A stretch of DNA of 64,000 nucleotides from Nostoc sp. B(2019) (GTDB lineage: Bacteria; Cyanobacteriota; Cyanobacteriia; Cyanobacteriales; Nostocaceae). A program made the translations under genes and the position numbers. Location: the NCBI RefSeq assembly GCF_010091925.1, contig NZ_WVID01000031.1, forward strand, positions 1 through 64,000, written 5' to 3'. The notes under the pieces were generated by a model. The model did not search any database, was not told where the DNA came from, and saw only the letters and a list, made by a program, of their open reading frames with translations. Positions within the stretch are counted from its first letter, which is position 1. Each line of letters begins with the position of its first letter. Shown here piece by piece: positions 54,837 to 63,584 of the stretch.

Positions 54837-55394
54837 TTATTTAGATGGCGATCGCTGTTGGTCAGTTGACTGCGGCGATTCTTTTGTATCATTCAGTTTC
54901 ATGAAACTATCGAAGGCATACCAGGCTAAGACATACCAGGGAGATGTTTTCAAACCTGGACTCTTAGATAGAATTTGCCGTATTGCAAGTAAAGCTAAGA
55001 AGAATGGGAACAAGAAACGCAAATCAACAGAACCAGCTGTTGCTTGGTGGAATCGTTGGTTGAGACTAGCGATCGCACTTGTTAAAGCCACTGCTGCCTG
55101 AGATTTTCCCATTGGCACATCAGTTACAATAATGCCTAGCTCCTGCAACGTAGTCAGAGCTTCCGTAAAACTATCACTGTCACCAGAATAGTAAATAGTT
55201 ATGCTACCAGTCTGAGCATTGCTGCTAACTTGATCAATCTGCGGAAAAAAAGTTTTGAGTGCAGCGGCGATTTTTGCCATAGCTTGCTGTTCGCGGTGCT
55301 GATGAGCAACTCGCACTCGAATTCGACCTGGAGTACTACTAACAACTTGTATATGTATTGGTGTTGAAACAGAATCCAGTGGCAATAAATTCAT
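54837..55394 (-). CDS. HMA2-like domain protein with membrane segments
   Basis: 185 aa. Residues about 12-95 form the same ferredoxin-like module as the ATPase N-terminus: TPGRIRVRV, an alpha helix, then VSSNAQTGSITIYYSGD. Like it, this copy has no CxxC. Two hydrophobic segments follow (FLFPFFLALLAIRQIL and SPWYVLAWYAFDSFM). Convergent with the SAM synthetase gene (21 nt). A TGATGGG terminator hairpin lies upstream. Possible partner or regulator of the ATPase. Confidence 0.8.
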   Translation of the reverse strand: MNLLPLDSVSTPIHIQVVSSTPGRIRVRVAHQHREQQAMAKIAAALKTFFPQIDQVSSNAQTGSITIYYSGDSDSFTEALTTLQELGIIVTDVPMGKSQAAVALTSAIASLNQRFHQATAGSVDLRFLFPFFLALLAIRQILSKSPGLKTSPWYVLAWYAFDSFMKLNDTKESPQSTDQQRSPSK

Positions 55395-55406
55395 AAAATT
55401 TTCTCC

Positions 55407-55432
55407 AAAAAAAGATGGGTGAGATACCCATC
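55407..55432 (-). terminator. Intrinsic terminator after the DUF5132 gene
   Basis: On the minus strand, stem GATGGGT/ACCCATC with a 5-nt loop is followed by seven T. It lies between the DUF5132 gene and the HMA2-like gene, so it may attenuate read-through into the latter. Confidence 0.8.
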
Positions 55433-55464
55433 CTTCGAGTAACTTTGATCATTCCCCAACACAA

Positions 55465-55755
55465 CTAGCTAGCCTCCCCTTCAACCACAGAAGATTCAAG
55501 CTCCTTTGCATGTTCTTCAGCTAGCTCAGCCTTAGCCTCGGCAAGAATATCCTCAAAAGTTTCACCAACTTCGGCAATTACACCTTTGCCCTTTTCATAG
55601 AGGACAATTCCACCTTTGATGGTTGCCTTAGTCATGGGTTTAAGAACGCCTGCCGCGACTGGAACGATAACTGGAAGAAGGACGATCGCTGCAATGCCAG
55701 GAACGCCAAGACCTTCAACCACTTCTTCAAATTCAGGGATCATTTTCAGTTCCAT
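55465..55755 (-). CDS. DUF5132 family protein
   Basis: 96 aa from the ATG at 55755, which has AGGAAA 9 nt upstream; a GTG three codons earlier is too close to it. One hydrophobic segment (GIAAIVLLPVIVPVAAGVLKP) is followed by KGGIVLYEKGKG and a long acidic helix (FEDILAEAKAELAEEHAKEL). The family is typically found beside HMA2-type proteins and P-type ATPases, as here. Function unknown. The spacer to pstB (55765-56029) shows no gene. Confidence 0.8.
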   Translation of the reverse strand: MELKMIPEFEEVVEGLGVPGIAAIVLLPVIVPVAAGVLKPMTKATIKGGIVLYEKGKGVIAEVGETFEDILAEAKAELAEEHAKELESSVVEGEAS

Positions 55756-56029
55756 AATACTCACTTTCCTCTTGCAATTCTTACACTTTTAAGCTATCAC
55801 AACTCCAAATAAATATCGGATATAAAATAATAAAATTTATTAATTTTAACTTCTGGCATTTATCAATTTTATTCCTGTTTTTATCTATATTTTTCTTTAG
55901 TTAAATCGAGTTAAAATTCAGGCTTTAATTTAAAAGTGTCTCATCGAACATCAATTGTATTACATAAGTAAACATGATAGATCTAGCTAATATTACTAAT
56001 AGCTACGCTTCTCAGAAATTTTTGATTAT

Positions 56030-56845
56030 TTAGCCAAAACGACCATTTACATATTGGTTAGTTATCTGGTACTTTGGATTACTAAAAATCACGGCAGAGG
56101 AGTCATATTCCACCAGTTCGCCAGTACGACTTCCTTCTCGCATTTCCAAGTTAAAGAATGCTGTCATTTGAGAAACTCGTGCAGCCTGCTGCATATTATG
56201 AGTCACAATTATAATTGTGCATTTTTCCTTGAGCTGCTGCATCAACTCTTCAATTTGCTGGGTAGTAATGGGGTCAAGAGCAGAACAAGGTTCATCCATC
56301 AGTATTATCTTAGGTTGCACAGCAAGCATTCGAGCAATACACAGCCGTTGCTGCTGTCCACCTGAAAGCTGTAGAGCGCTATCTTTGAGCTTATCCTTGA
56401 TCTCATCCCAAATAGCAGCTTGACGTAATGACTGCTCTACTATCTCATCTATATCTCCTGAGTATCCTTGAATGCGAGGGCCAAAAGCAATATTGTTGTA
56501 TATAGATTTGGGAAAAGGATTCGGTTTCTGGAAGACCATACCCATACATCGGCGAATTGCGATCGCATCTTCTTGAGGATGATAAATATTGCGCTCCTCA
56601 AAGAGAATTTCACCATCTAGGCGAGTTCCAGGGATGAGATCGTTCAGACGATTAAAACACCTTAATAAAGTACTTTTACCACAGCCTGAAGGCCCAATTA
56701 AGGCTGTAATCCGGTTTTTATAGATGGGGAGGTCAATGTTACGTAAAGCTAGGAAATCGTCGTAATAAAAACCCCTGACTTTTGCGTATAAAATAACCTC
56801 TGAATTAACCACAGAGCTTATTTCTGGTGTCGGGAAATTTGCCAC
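56030..56845 (-). CDS. pstB: Phosphate ABC transporter ATPase PstB
   Basis: 271 aa from a GTG start with GGAG 8 nt upstream. Walker [13 protein letters not shown], signature [13 protein letters not shown], Walker [13 protein letters not shown] and H-loop [12 protein letters not shown] are complete, and the sequence is of the PstB type. No pstS, pstC or pstA is adjacent, so it is an orphan ATPase here. Upstream 56846-57180 holds only a short hydrophobic frame I do not accept as a gene. Confidence 0.93.
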   Translation of the reverse strand: MANFPTPEISSVVNSEVILYAKVRGFYYDDFLALRNIDLPIYKNRITALIGPSGCGKSTLLRCFNRLNDLIPGTRLDGEILFEERNIYHPQEDAIAIRRCMGMVFQKPNPFPKSIYNNIAFGPRIQGYSGDIDEIVEQSLRQAAIWDEIKDKLKDSALQLSGGQQQRLCIARMLAVQPKIILMDEPCSALDPITTQQIEELMQQLKEKCTIIIVTHNMQQAARVSQMTAFFNLEMREGSRTGELVEYDSSAVIFSNPKYQITNQYVNGRFG

Positions 56846-57180
56846 TGTCAGGCTCCTTCAAAACTATTGAGATTCTTTCTAAAATGTGTTGTGAAAATGT
56901 CAAAATGTTGTGAATTTATTGAGCACAAAGATTCAGCCACTTTTTTTATTTCAATAGCCCAGAACACCACGCTACTCAAAGCCAAAATCAGAACTAAATT
57001 CCCACTTGATAAAGCTACTGTTGAAAAAAGTTTTTGCAACTAGAGAACTATAGATTAGTGCCAGTTGTCCTCCCAGAGGTATGGTTACTGCTATCAAAAG
57101 CTGCTTGTTAGATAGCAAACCAATGTAAAACAGCCCGTCTTGCTCAAAGTGAATAGCTAATTAGATGTGACATCATGTTG

Positions 57181-58161
57181 TCATATCCCAATTAGCTGAA
57201 TGCTCATAAAGTAAATAGGCAAACTAAGTACATCCTGTACAATCGTAGCTACAGGCCCAGAACCAAGCGCTGGATCTTTACCAATGCTGTAGAGTAACCA
57301 AGGGAAAAGTAGTCCAACACTGGTTGCAACACCCCCAGCAGCAATGATAGTGAATGCTACCGCGAAAGCTAGCCGAGGATTACCAAATGCTGCGAGTACG
57401 AGTGGAAAGCTAAGAACAGCGAGTGCAGACCCAATTAACAATCCTGTCCACATTTCCCCAGTTATTAATTTATGCAAGGAAGTATTGTGGTTAAAAGAAA
57501 GACCACGGACAACAATTGCTTCGGTTTGCGTCCCAATTGCATCTGCAAGATACACAATTCCAGGGACAAAAAAGGCAATAAAAACACGGGCTTCTAGAAT
57601 ACGTTCAAAGCGCGAAACGACGAAGGTAGCTAGAATGCTTCCCAAAAGTCCCACAAGCAGCCACGGTAAGCGATCAGATGCTCTTTGTACTGGTGGAGCT
57701 TCGAGGGTATGATATACCTGAGAATTGTGATCTCGAATCCCAGTAATTCGATGTAAATCCTCAATATGCTCTTGTCTCAATATGGAAATTAAAGCTTGAG
57801 CAGGAACGATTCCTAAAAAATAATTATTTTGGTCAACTACAGGTACATCTATTAATCCATGTCTGACTGCTAATCCGGCAACCTTTTCTTGATCATCTTG
57901 CGGATGAACTGTTGGAGGTTGAAAAATCATAACCTCGCTTAATTTTTGAGATTGTGGCGCAGTTAACAAATCAAGCAAGCGAACTAATCCTTGCAAACGT
58001 CCTTGTTCATCAGTAATGTAGACAGCTTCGACGGAATCAAATGCATTACCACTCAGTTGAGCGATTACAGCACCAACACTTTCACAAGTGCGAGCAAGAG
58101 GAACATTTTGAACTAAATGTTGAGCAGCAGTTTCAAAAAGTGAAAAGTTAGAAACTGACAT
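57181..58161 (-). CDS. MgtE-type divalent cation transporter lacking the N domain
   Basis: 326 aa. The usual N-terminal superhelical domain of MgtE is missing. A pair of CBS domains (about 30-150) is followed by five membrane segments (about 165-325) with PGIVYLADAIGTQTEAIVVRG and PVATIVQDVLSLPIYF, the MgtE channel signature. Likely Mg2+ or a similar cation, gated by CBS nucleotide or ion binding. Between the ATPase/pstB cluster and glgB. Confidence 0.88.
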   Translation of the reverse strand: MSVSNFSLFETAAQHLVQNVPLARTCESVGAVIAQLSGNAFDSVEAVYITDEQGRLQGLVRLLDLLTAPQSQKLSEVMIFQPPTVHPQDDQEKVAGLAVRHGLIDVPVVDQNNYFLGIVPAQALISILRQEHIEDLHRITGIRDHNSQVYHTLEAPPVQRASDRLPWLLVGLLGSILATFVVSRFERILEARVFIAFFVPGIVYLADAIGTQTEAIVVRGLSFNHNTSLHKLITGEMWTGLLIGSALAVLSFPLVLAAFGNPRLAFAVAFTIIAAGGVATSVGLLFPWLLYSIGKDPALGSGPVATIVQDVLSLPIYFMSIQLIGI

Positions 58162-58433
58162 CTGCTAATTTCCTCATAGATTTTTCCTTAGTTATCTACA
58201 TTCTCAATTTAGAAAAACAATTTGAGAAACTTGTGAGGAAATTATTGGTTATTCTCAGCTGGGGGTTGATGCCAGCCTGAACACCAGCTAAATGCTTGTG
58301 CAAATTAGAGGCTGTATCTAAAGAAATGTAAAGAGTAAAAATTAAGCGTTAGACGCCTAAAAGCAACACGAATATCAAATCAGCATATAAATCAGACTAA
58401 GCAGGACGCTTTTTTGTAAGATAGTGCGATCGC

Positions 58434-58468
58434 ATAATTTAGGGTGGGCAATACCCACCCTAAATTAT
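58434..58468 (-). terminator. 15-bp perfect hairpin after glgB
   Basis: ATAATTTAGGGTGGG pairs with CCCACCCTAAATTAT across a 5-nt loop. The arm touches the glgB stop codon. No pure T run follows, so it may also stabilise the message 3' end. The 58162-58433 spacer has no gene. Confidence 0.75.
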
Positions 58469-60759
58469 TATCCAATCACCTCAGCAGTCTTCTTCTTATC
58501 CAACTTCAGAATCAACACGCCCAAAGGTGGTAAACATAAATCCAGCGAATAAGGACGACTATGCAATGACCAATCGTCCGTCCACTTACCACCTAAGTTG
58601 CCCATATTGCTACCACCATACTGACGCGCATCGCTGTTGAACAACTCGGTATAAAATCCCGGTTGTGGTACACCAATGCGGTAGTGAGAATGGGGTTGGG
58701 GTGTGAAGTTGCAAACTACGATCGCAAAATCATCAGAATCCCGATCACGCCGGATAAACGAAACCACACTATGACGGTTGTCGCTACAGTCAATCCACTC
58801 AAACCCTGGCTCAGCAAAATCCTGAGTATACAAAGCCGGTTCGGAGCGGTAGAGATTATTTAGCTCTTGGAAAAAGGTTTTCAACTTTTGGTGCGGCTCA
58901 TGCTGTAATAAATGCCACTCCAAATCAGCCCAAACATTCCACTCACTCCACTGCCCAAATTCCATGCTCATAAACATGGTTTTCTTGCCTGGATGAGCAA
59001 ACATATAAGTAAACAAACAACGCACATTAGCTAACTTCTGCCATGTATCCCCTGGCATTTTGCCGATGATATTGCTCTTGCCATGCACCACTTCATCGTG
59101 AGACAGAGCCAGCATGAAGTTTTCACTGTGGTTATACCACATACTAAAAGTGATATTGTTTTGGTGGAACTGGCGGAACCAAGGATCCATGCTGAAGTAG
59201 TCCAGCATATCGTGCATCCAGCCCATATTCCACTTCAAGTTAAAACCCAATCCACCTGTATAGGTAGGCCAAGATACCATCGGCCAAGAAGTAGATTCTT
59301 CAGCAATTGAGAGAACACCAGGGAAATAACTGAAAATAGTGTGATTTACCTGACGCAGAAAATCTGCTGCTTCTAAATTTTCTCTGCCGCCGTACTGGTT
59401 GGGCAGCCATTCTCCTGGTTCGCGGCAATAGTCATTGTAGAGCATCGAGGCGACAGCATCGACACGAATCCCGTCAATGTGGTACTTGTCAAACCAAAAC
59501 AGAGCATTTGCTGCTAGAAAATTCTTGACTTCATGGCGATTGTAGTTGAACACCAAAGTCCCCCATTCTTTATGTTCGCCTTTGCGGGGATCAGCGTGTT
59601 CATACAAGTGACTACCATCGAAGAAAGCTAAACCATGACCATCTTTGGGGAAGTGACCGGGAACCCAATCTACAATCACGCCTATGCCGTTTTCATGACA
59701 TTTGTCAACAAAATACATGAAATCTTCGGCGCTACCAAAACGGGAAGTAGGGGCAAAGTACCCAGTTACTTGATAACCCCAAGAACCATCAAAAGGGTGC
59801 TCCGCAACGGGCAGCAGTTCCAAATGGGTGTATCCTAATTCTTTGACGTATGGAATCAGTCTGTCTGCCAGTTCCCGGTAAGTAAGGAAGCGTGCGCCCG
59901 GTTTAAGTTCTGAGACAGTAACTACAGGGGCGGTTTCACCATTGGGTAGTTTGGCTGGTTCTGAACTCGAAGCGTGTAACCAAGAGCCTAAGTGTACTTC
60001 ATAGACTGAGACTGGCTGCGTAAGTGGGTCGGTGTGACGCCGCTTGTCCATCCAATCTTGGTCACTCCAATTGTAGGAATTTAAATCAGTGACGATGGAT
60101 GCTGTTTTGGGGCGGGGTTCCTGCTGAAACCCGTAGGGATCAGATTTTTCGTAAATGTGTCCTTCAAAATTTTTGATTTCATATTTGTAATGCTCCCCGA
60201 CTCCGATTTCGGGAATAAATAATTCCCAAACTCCAGTAGGGCCTTTACGCATCTGGTGTTTGCGTCCGTCCCAGAGGTTAAAATCTCCCAGCACTGAAAC
60301 ATTACGGGCATTGGGCGCCCAAACGGCAAAATAAACGCCTTTGATGCCGTCTATTTCTGTGGGGTGTGCTCCCAGTTTCTCGTAAATCCGGTGATGATTG
60401 CCTTCACTAAACAAATGCAAGTCAAACTCTGTCAGGCGAGGAGAACGGAAAGCGTAAGGGTCATAGGTGACACGCTCATGTTCCCCTTCTTTGATCCTTA
60501 ACTGGTAGTTTGCTAGTTCTGCTGTTTCAATCGTGCATTCAAAAAAGTGGGGATTATGCACTGTTTGCATTGGGTATTCCTGCCGTTGTTCAGGAAAGAC
60601 TACCCATGCTGCACTTGCATTTGGTAGGTAGGCTCGCACAGCCCAGACAGTTTTGCCATTTTGTTCTATGGGGTGAGAACCTAGTATTTCAAACGGATCG
60701 TGATGCTGATTCCAAACAATACGGTTAACCTGTTCAGGGGCGATCGTGGTCATGGACAT
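58468..60759 (-). CDS. glgB: 1,4-alpha-glucan branching enzyme
   Basis: 763 aa, full length. N-terminal CBM48-type domains, then a GH13 barrel: catalytic Asp in DGIRVDAVASMLY, acid/base Glu in LSIAEESTSWP and transition-state Asp in ALSHDEVVHGKSN. It makes the alpha-1,6 branches of glycogen. Ordinary start region (MSMTTIAPEQ). Single gene with a hairpin after the stop. Confidence 0.97.
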   Translation of the reverse strand: MSMTTIAPEQVNRIVWNQHHDPFEILGSHPIEQNGKTVWAVRAYLPNASAAWVVFPEQRQEYPMQTVHNPHFFECTIETAELANYQLRIKEGEHERVTYDPYAFRSPRLTEFDLHLFSEGNHHRIYEKLGAHPTEIDGIKGVYFAVWAPNARNVSVLGDFNLWDGRKHQMRKGPTGVWELFIPEIGVGEHYKYEIKNFEGHIYEKSDPYGFQQEPRPKTASIVTDLNSYNWSDQDWMDKRRHTDPLTQPVSVYEVHLGSWLHASSSEPAKLPNGETAPVVTVSELKPGARFLTYRELADRLIPYVKELGYTHLELLPVAEHPFDGSWGYQVTGYFAPTSRFGSAEDFMYFVDKCHENGIGVIVDWVPGHFPKDGHGLAFFDGSHLYEHADPRKGEHKEWGTLVFNYNRHEVKNFLAANALFWFDKYHIDGIRVDAVASMLYNDYCREPGEWLPNQYGGRENLEAADFLRQVNHTIFSYFPGVLSIAEESTSWPMVSWPTYTGGLGFNLKWNMGWMHDMLDYFSMDPWFRQFHQNNITFSMWYNHSENFMLALSHDEVVHGKSNIIGKMPGDTWQKLANVRCLFTYMFAHPGKKTMFMSMEFGQWSEWNVWADLEWHLLQHEPHQKLKTFFQELNNLYRSEPALYTQDFAEPGFEWIDCSDNRHSVVSFIRRDRDSDDFAIVVCNFTPQPHSHYRIGVPQPGFYTELFNSDARQYGGSNMGNLGGKWTDDWSLHSRPYSLDLCLPPLGVLILKLDKKKTAEVIG

Positions 60760-61019
60760 GAAGCTACCTACATGAAATAACGTAATTGACTAAATGTGCT
60801 TTTTTAAGCAAAGCTTACGCAAAATTATGTAAAAACGACCCGCATAGACGCGGAGGGGCTATTCTACGAGAATACCAAAACCAAACCCGCAGGGTAGAAA
60901 TAGGAGTTTTAGAGGGTTTTTGCGTAAGTCCTATTAATATCTATATATATTCTTTACATTTATTTGCAATTTTGTCGCCACCGTTATCCTACCTCAGAAT
61001 GAGTCTTGATTCCTTTCGA

Positions 61020-61085
61020 GGAAGTGGGGGAGTGAAGGAGTGGGAGCAGGGGGAGCAGGGGGAGCAGGGGGAGCAGGGAGGAAGT
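61020..61085. repeat. 9-bp GAGCAGGGG-type tandem repeats
   Basis: Four or five direct copies of AGCAGGGGG. The rest of 60760-61146 shows no supported gene; a 118-codon frame there owes its length to these repeats. Confidence 0.75.
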
Positions 61086-61146
61086 TGCAGAGAGTTTTTC
61101 CCCTCTGCCCCTCCGCCCCTCTGCCTCTCGTCTCCTACTTAAGTCA

Positions 61147-61473
61147 TCAAAAATTGAAAAACGGGAAAAACTGACGCAGTGCATTACGCAAACGCAGCAG
61201 GAAAAGAGTTTGTCGCAAGTTAGAAGTTAGTTTTGGTGGTGGGGCCTTTTGCAGTTGCGCTTGTAATTCTGCATATTCGGCAGCCGTTAGGGGCTTCCCA
61301 TCAATAGGCGATCGCGCTTCTGTAATAATCTGTGTCCGCAATATTTCTTCTGGCGTATCCTCTGGTGGCGGTAATGCCATTACCGCTGCTCCCCAATGGC
61401 TATTTAACGCTATCAAGGTAAAAATACTCACTGTTAACACCAAAAATCTTATGGATCTCATCACTCTTTGCAT
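61147..61473 (-). CDS. Secreted conserved hypothetical protein
   Basis: 108 aa. A signal peptide with hydrophobic FLVLTVSIFTLIALNS ends near AVMALPPP. The mature part has DTPEEILRTQIITEARSPID and LTAAEYAELQAQLQK, a short region I take to be conserved in cyanobacteria, and a basic C-terminal helix. Function unknown; probably lumenal or periplasmic. Confidence 0.7.
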   Translation of the reverse strand: MQRVMRSIRFLVLTVSIFTLIALNSHWGAAVMALPPPEDTPEEILRTQIITEARSPIDGKPLTAAEYAELQAQLQKAPPPKLTSNLRQTLFLLRLRNALRQFFPFFNF

Positions 61474-61593
61474 CTCCCTCTTTTAACACTCAGAGTTCGG
61501 TGATTCAGCCATCCAACCAATCTTTTAACATCTACAGAAGAAGACTTTTGGTTGTTCCTCGATTTTGGGCAACAAAACTGTCAAAAATATACC

Positions 61594-61657
61594 GTAGGGG
61601 CACGGCATCAGTCAGATTGTCCATTTATGGACAAGATTTTGGATGCCATACCCCTAC
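61594..61657. repeat. MITE-like inverted repeat
   Basis: GTAGGGGCACGGCATC is mirrored by GATGCCATACCCCTAC with 2 mismatches in 16. Overlapping plus-strand frames in 61500-61863 run through it and look spurious. The rest of the 61474-62104 gap has no supported gene. Confidence 0.7.
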
Positions 61658-62104
61658 TACACATTTCCCTAATAAAAATCTGGCAAGTCAATCAACATTA
61701 CCAAGCCACTTATCCCAATATGGAATGGACTACAGCCAATGATCAAGAGCAATTGCCAGCGATCGCGATAAATTTTTTTGCACTCTTGAAAACGAGTAGT
61801 CTAAACCCACCGAAGTACCTTATCCACAAAGTGGCTGATATTTCTAGGACTCAACTTCTTTGACTTTGGAAAAAGGTTCTGTCAGGCGAGAATTTCTAGA
61901 TGGACACTTGGTTACGGCAGAAACTATCCTCACCAGTGTCCTCTACTTGCTGTCCTACTTAAACTGACATTTCAGCAAGCACCAAGCTTTGATCCACCAA
62001 CACAAAAAAGATACTGGTATTTTCGCCTGACCCTAATTCATTTAAGCAATTTAGTAAGCAGCACCCTCACTAATCGATAGCTTGTGCGAGATTTTGACTA
62101 GAGT

Positions 62105-62290
62105 TTAGGGTGTCTTAGTAGGTGTAGCAAGGGGCGTAGTAGTAACGGCAGGGGTAGCTCCGGTATCTGCTGGCTCACCGGGAGCACCTGGAGTGGTAGT
62201 AGTTCCAGCAGGTTCATTAGTGCCTTCACAGGCTCCGAGAATTGCAGCCAGACTTAACATTAGAGCAAAACCAAAGATTTTTGTTTTCAT
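62105..62290 (-). CDS. Small lipoprotein with Thr/Pro-rich tail
   Basis: 61 aa. Lipobox LAAILGAC with the acylated Cys at about 21, then an EGTNEPAGTTTTPGAPGEP tail of low complexity, disordered in likely structure. Membrane-anchored; function unknown. No neighbour in the same direction nearby. Confidence 0.75.
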   Translation of the reverse strand: MKTKIFGFALMLSLAAILGACEGTNEPAGTTTTPGAPGEPADTGATPAVTTTPLATPTKTP

Positions 62291-62770
62291 AACTCCTCTT
62301 TCACCAATTGTGGCTAGAAAATTTTTCGCCTGTTGAATACGATACCGTATTTATTGCTTTTTTTTAAATGCTGTCAGATTACATACTCAAAAGCAATCCT
62401 TTAAGGTTATTTCATCCAGTAATCTGATTAGCTTCTCTTAACTCACAAGCAAGATAACTTAATTAGCGAACGGAAAGTAGCAAATTTCCTAGCAAGCCGA
62501 GCTATCATATCAAGAATTTTTATTTTTTCTCAGAGTCTTGCACCTTTCACCCCGCATTGCCATACTTTAGATGCAATACATCTGTCAGATTGCTGCTCGC
62601 TGATTGCAAGCATTGCAATATCTAGAGGATGCAAACATTGGTGCAGCTACCTATCAGAACACAGAAAAGGGTGTAGGGTGTTATGTGTGCTCATGCACAA
62701 AAAGCAATTCTAACCTTAGCAAGAACAAACAATTAATCCAAAATACAGTATTTTCAATCTGAAAAAAGTT
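62291..62770. other. Intergenic region, no gene seen
   Basis: 480 nt between the small lipoprotein gene and the FtsL-like gene. No ORF or hairpin with support was seen. Probably carries divergent promoters. Confidence 0.45.
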
Positions 62771-63472
62771 ATGGTTGTTGCTCGTAAATCAGATGTTTCT
62801 GCAAAGGGTACTTGGTTCCAACGACATTTTACCCTTCCTTTAGGGAAACGACGCTTTGCGCGTCAGGGATCAGCGGCACGGAGCGCTTCTACAATGGCTG
62901 CTCAAACTGCACCAGTAGCCTCTAAACAACGGCGTTCCTCGAAAGATTTATTTGTTTCTTCCTCCACAAATGAGGCGGTTATACCCACATCGGTGAAAGA
63001 ATTGGGCAGACAACAAGCCTCAAATCTCAACGGATCGAGTGCAACGCCCAAAAGTAAAAATCTGAAAGAGGATTTTATTGGCGTTCCCATAATGCCTAAT
63101 TCTAAATCAGCACCTTTATGGTTGCTGCGCTTGTACACCTTACATCGCTATTCGTCAGTTGTGGCGTTTTTGTTTGTAGCATCGACACTTATGGTTTATG
63201 GCTGGACGGTATATTCTCAAGAGCTTTGGAGTCAGGCATACCGCAGAGTACAAAACCTACAACGTCATGAGCGGCTGCTGACGACAACCAATGCGACGCT
63301 GATAAACAAAATGGCTGAGGAAGCAGAACGACCAACAGCAGGACTAGTATCACCAACTCCTGAAGGGACGATTTTTTTGTCTCCAGTACCTCAAAGTCCT
63401 AACCCAGCATCGTCTACCGCAACACCAAATTCCAAAACGCAACAGCAAACCCTTTCGCCACTGGGATACTAA
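62771..63472 (+). CDS. FtsL-like cell-division membrane protein (putative)
   Basis: 233 aa. A long polar N-terminus, one membrane segment (about 130-150, SSVVAFLFVASTLMVYGWTV), then a helix QELWSQAYRRVQNLQRHERLL with a Leu heptad, and a Pro/Ser tail. Topology and position right before a class B penicillin-binding protein gene match FtsL. Sequence identity with FtsL is not evident, so it is a positional inference. Confidence 0.7.
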   Translation: MVVARKSDVSAKGTWFQRHFTLPLGKRRFARQGSAARSASTMAAQTAPVASKQRRSSKDLFVSSSTNEAVIPTSVKELGRQQASNLNGSSATPKSKNLKEDFIGVPIMPNSKSAPLWLLRLYTLHRYSSVVAFLFVASTLMVYGWTVYSQELWSQAYRRVQNLQRHERLLTTTNATLINKMAEEAERPTAGLVSPTPEGTIFLSPVPQSPNPASSTATPNSKTQQQTLSPLGY

Positions 63473-63483
63473 GGTCAAAAGTT

Positions 63484-63521
63484 AAGGGTCAAGGGTCAAG
63501 GGTCAAGGGTCAAGGGTCAAA
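63484..63521. repeat. AAGGGTC heptamer tandem repeat
   Basis: Five direct AAGGGTC units, followed by inverted TTTTGACTTTTGACT. Sits between the FtsL-like and PBP genes. Confidence 0.85.
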
Positions 63522-63584
63522 GTTAATTACTCTGAACTTTTGACTTTTGACTCCATAAAGCAGTTTGCTACTGAGTAGAGCATA

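Noticed and set aside
56848-57039. 63-codon minus-strand frame with a hydrophobic segment just before pstB
   Set aside because: Ends over the pstB ribosome-binding site, has no family resemblance or own start signal, and the length is expected by chance in AT-rich DNA.
60786-61142. 118-codon plus-strand frame
   Set aside because: Its tail is made of GAGCAGGGG repeats (EQGEQG) and its start of REP-like sequence; it has no recognisable domain.
61500-61863. Two overlapping plus-strand frames
   Set aside because: Both run through the inverted repeat at 61594-61657 and have no recognised domain; a degraded gene cannot be excluded.
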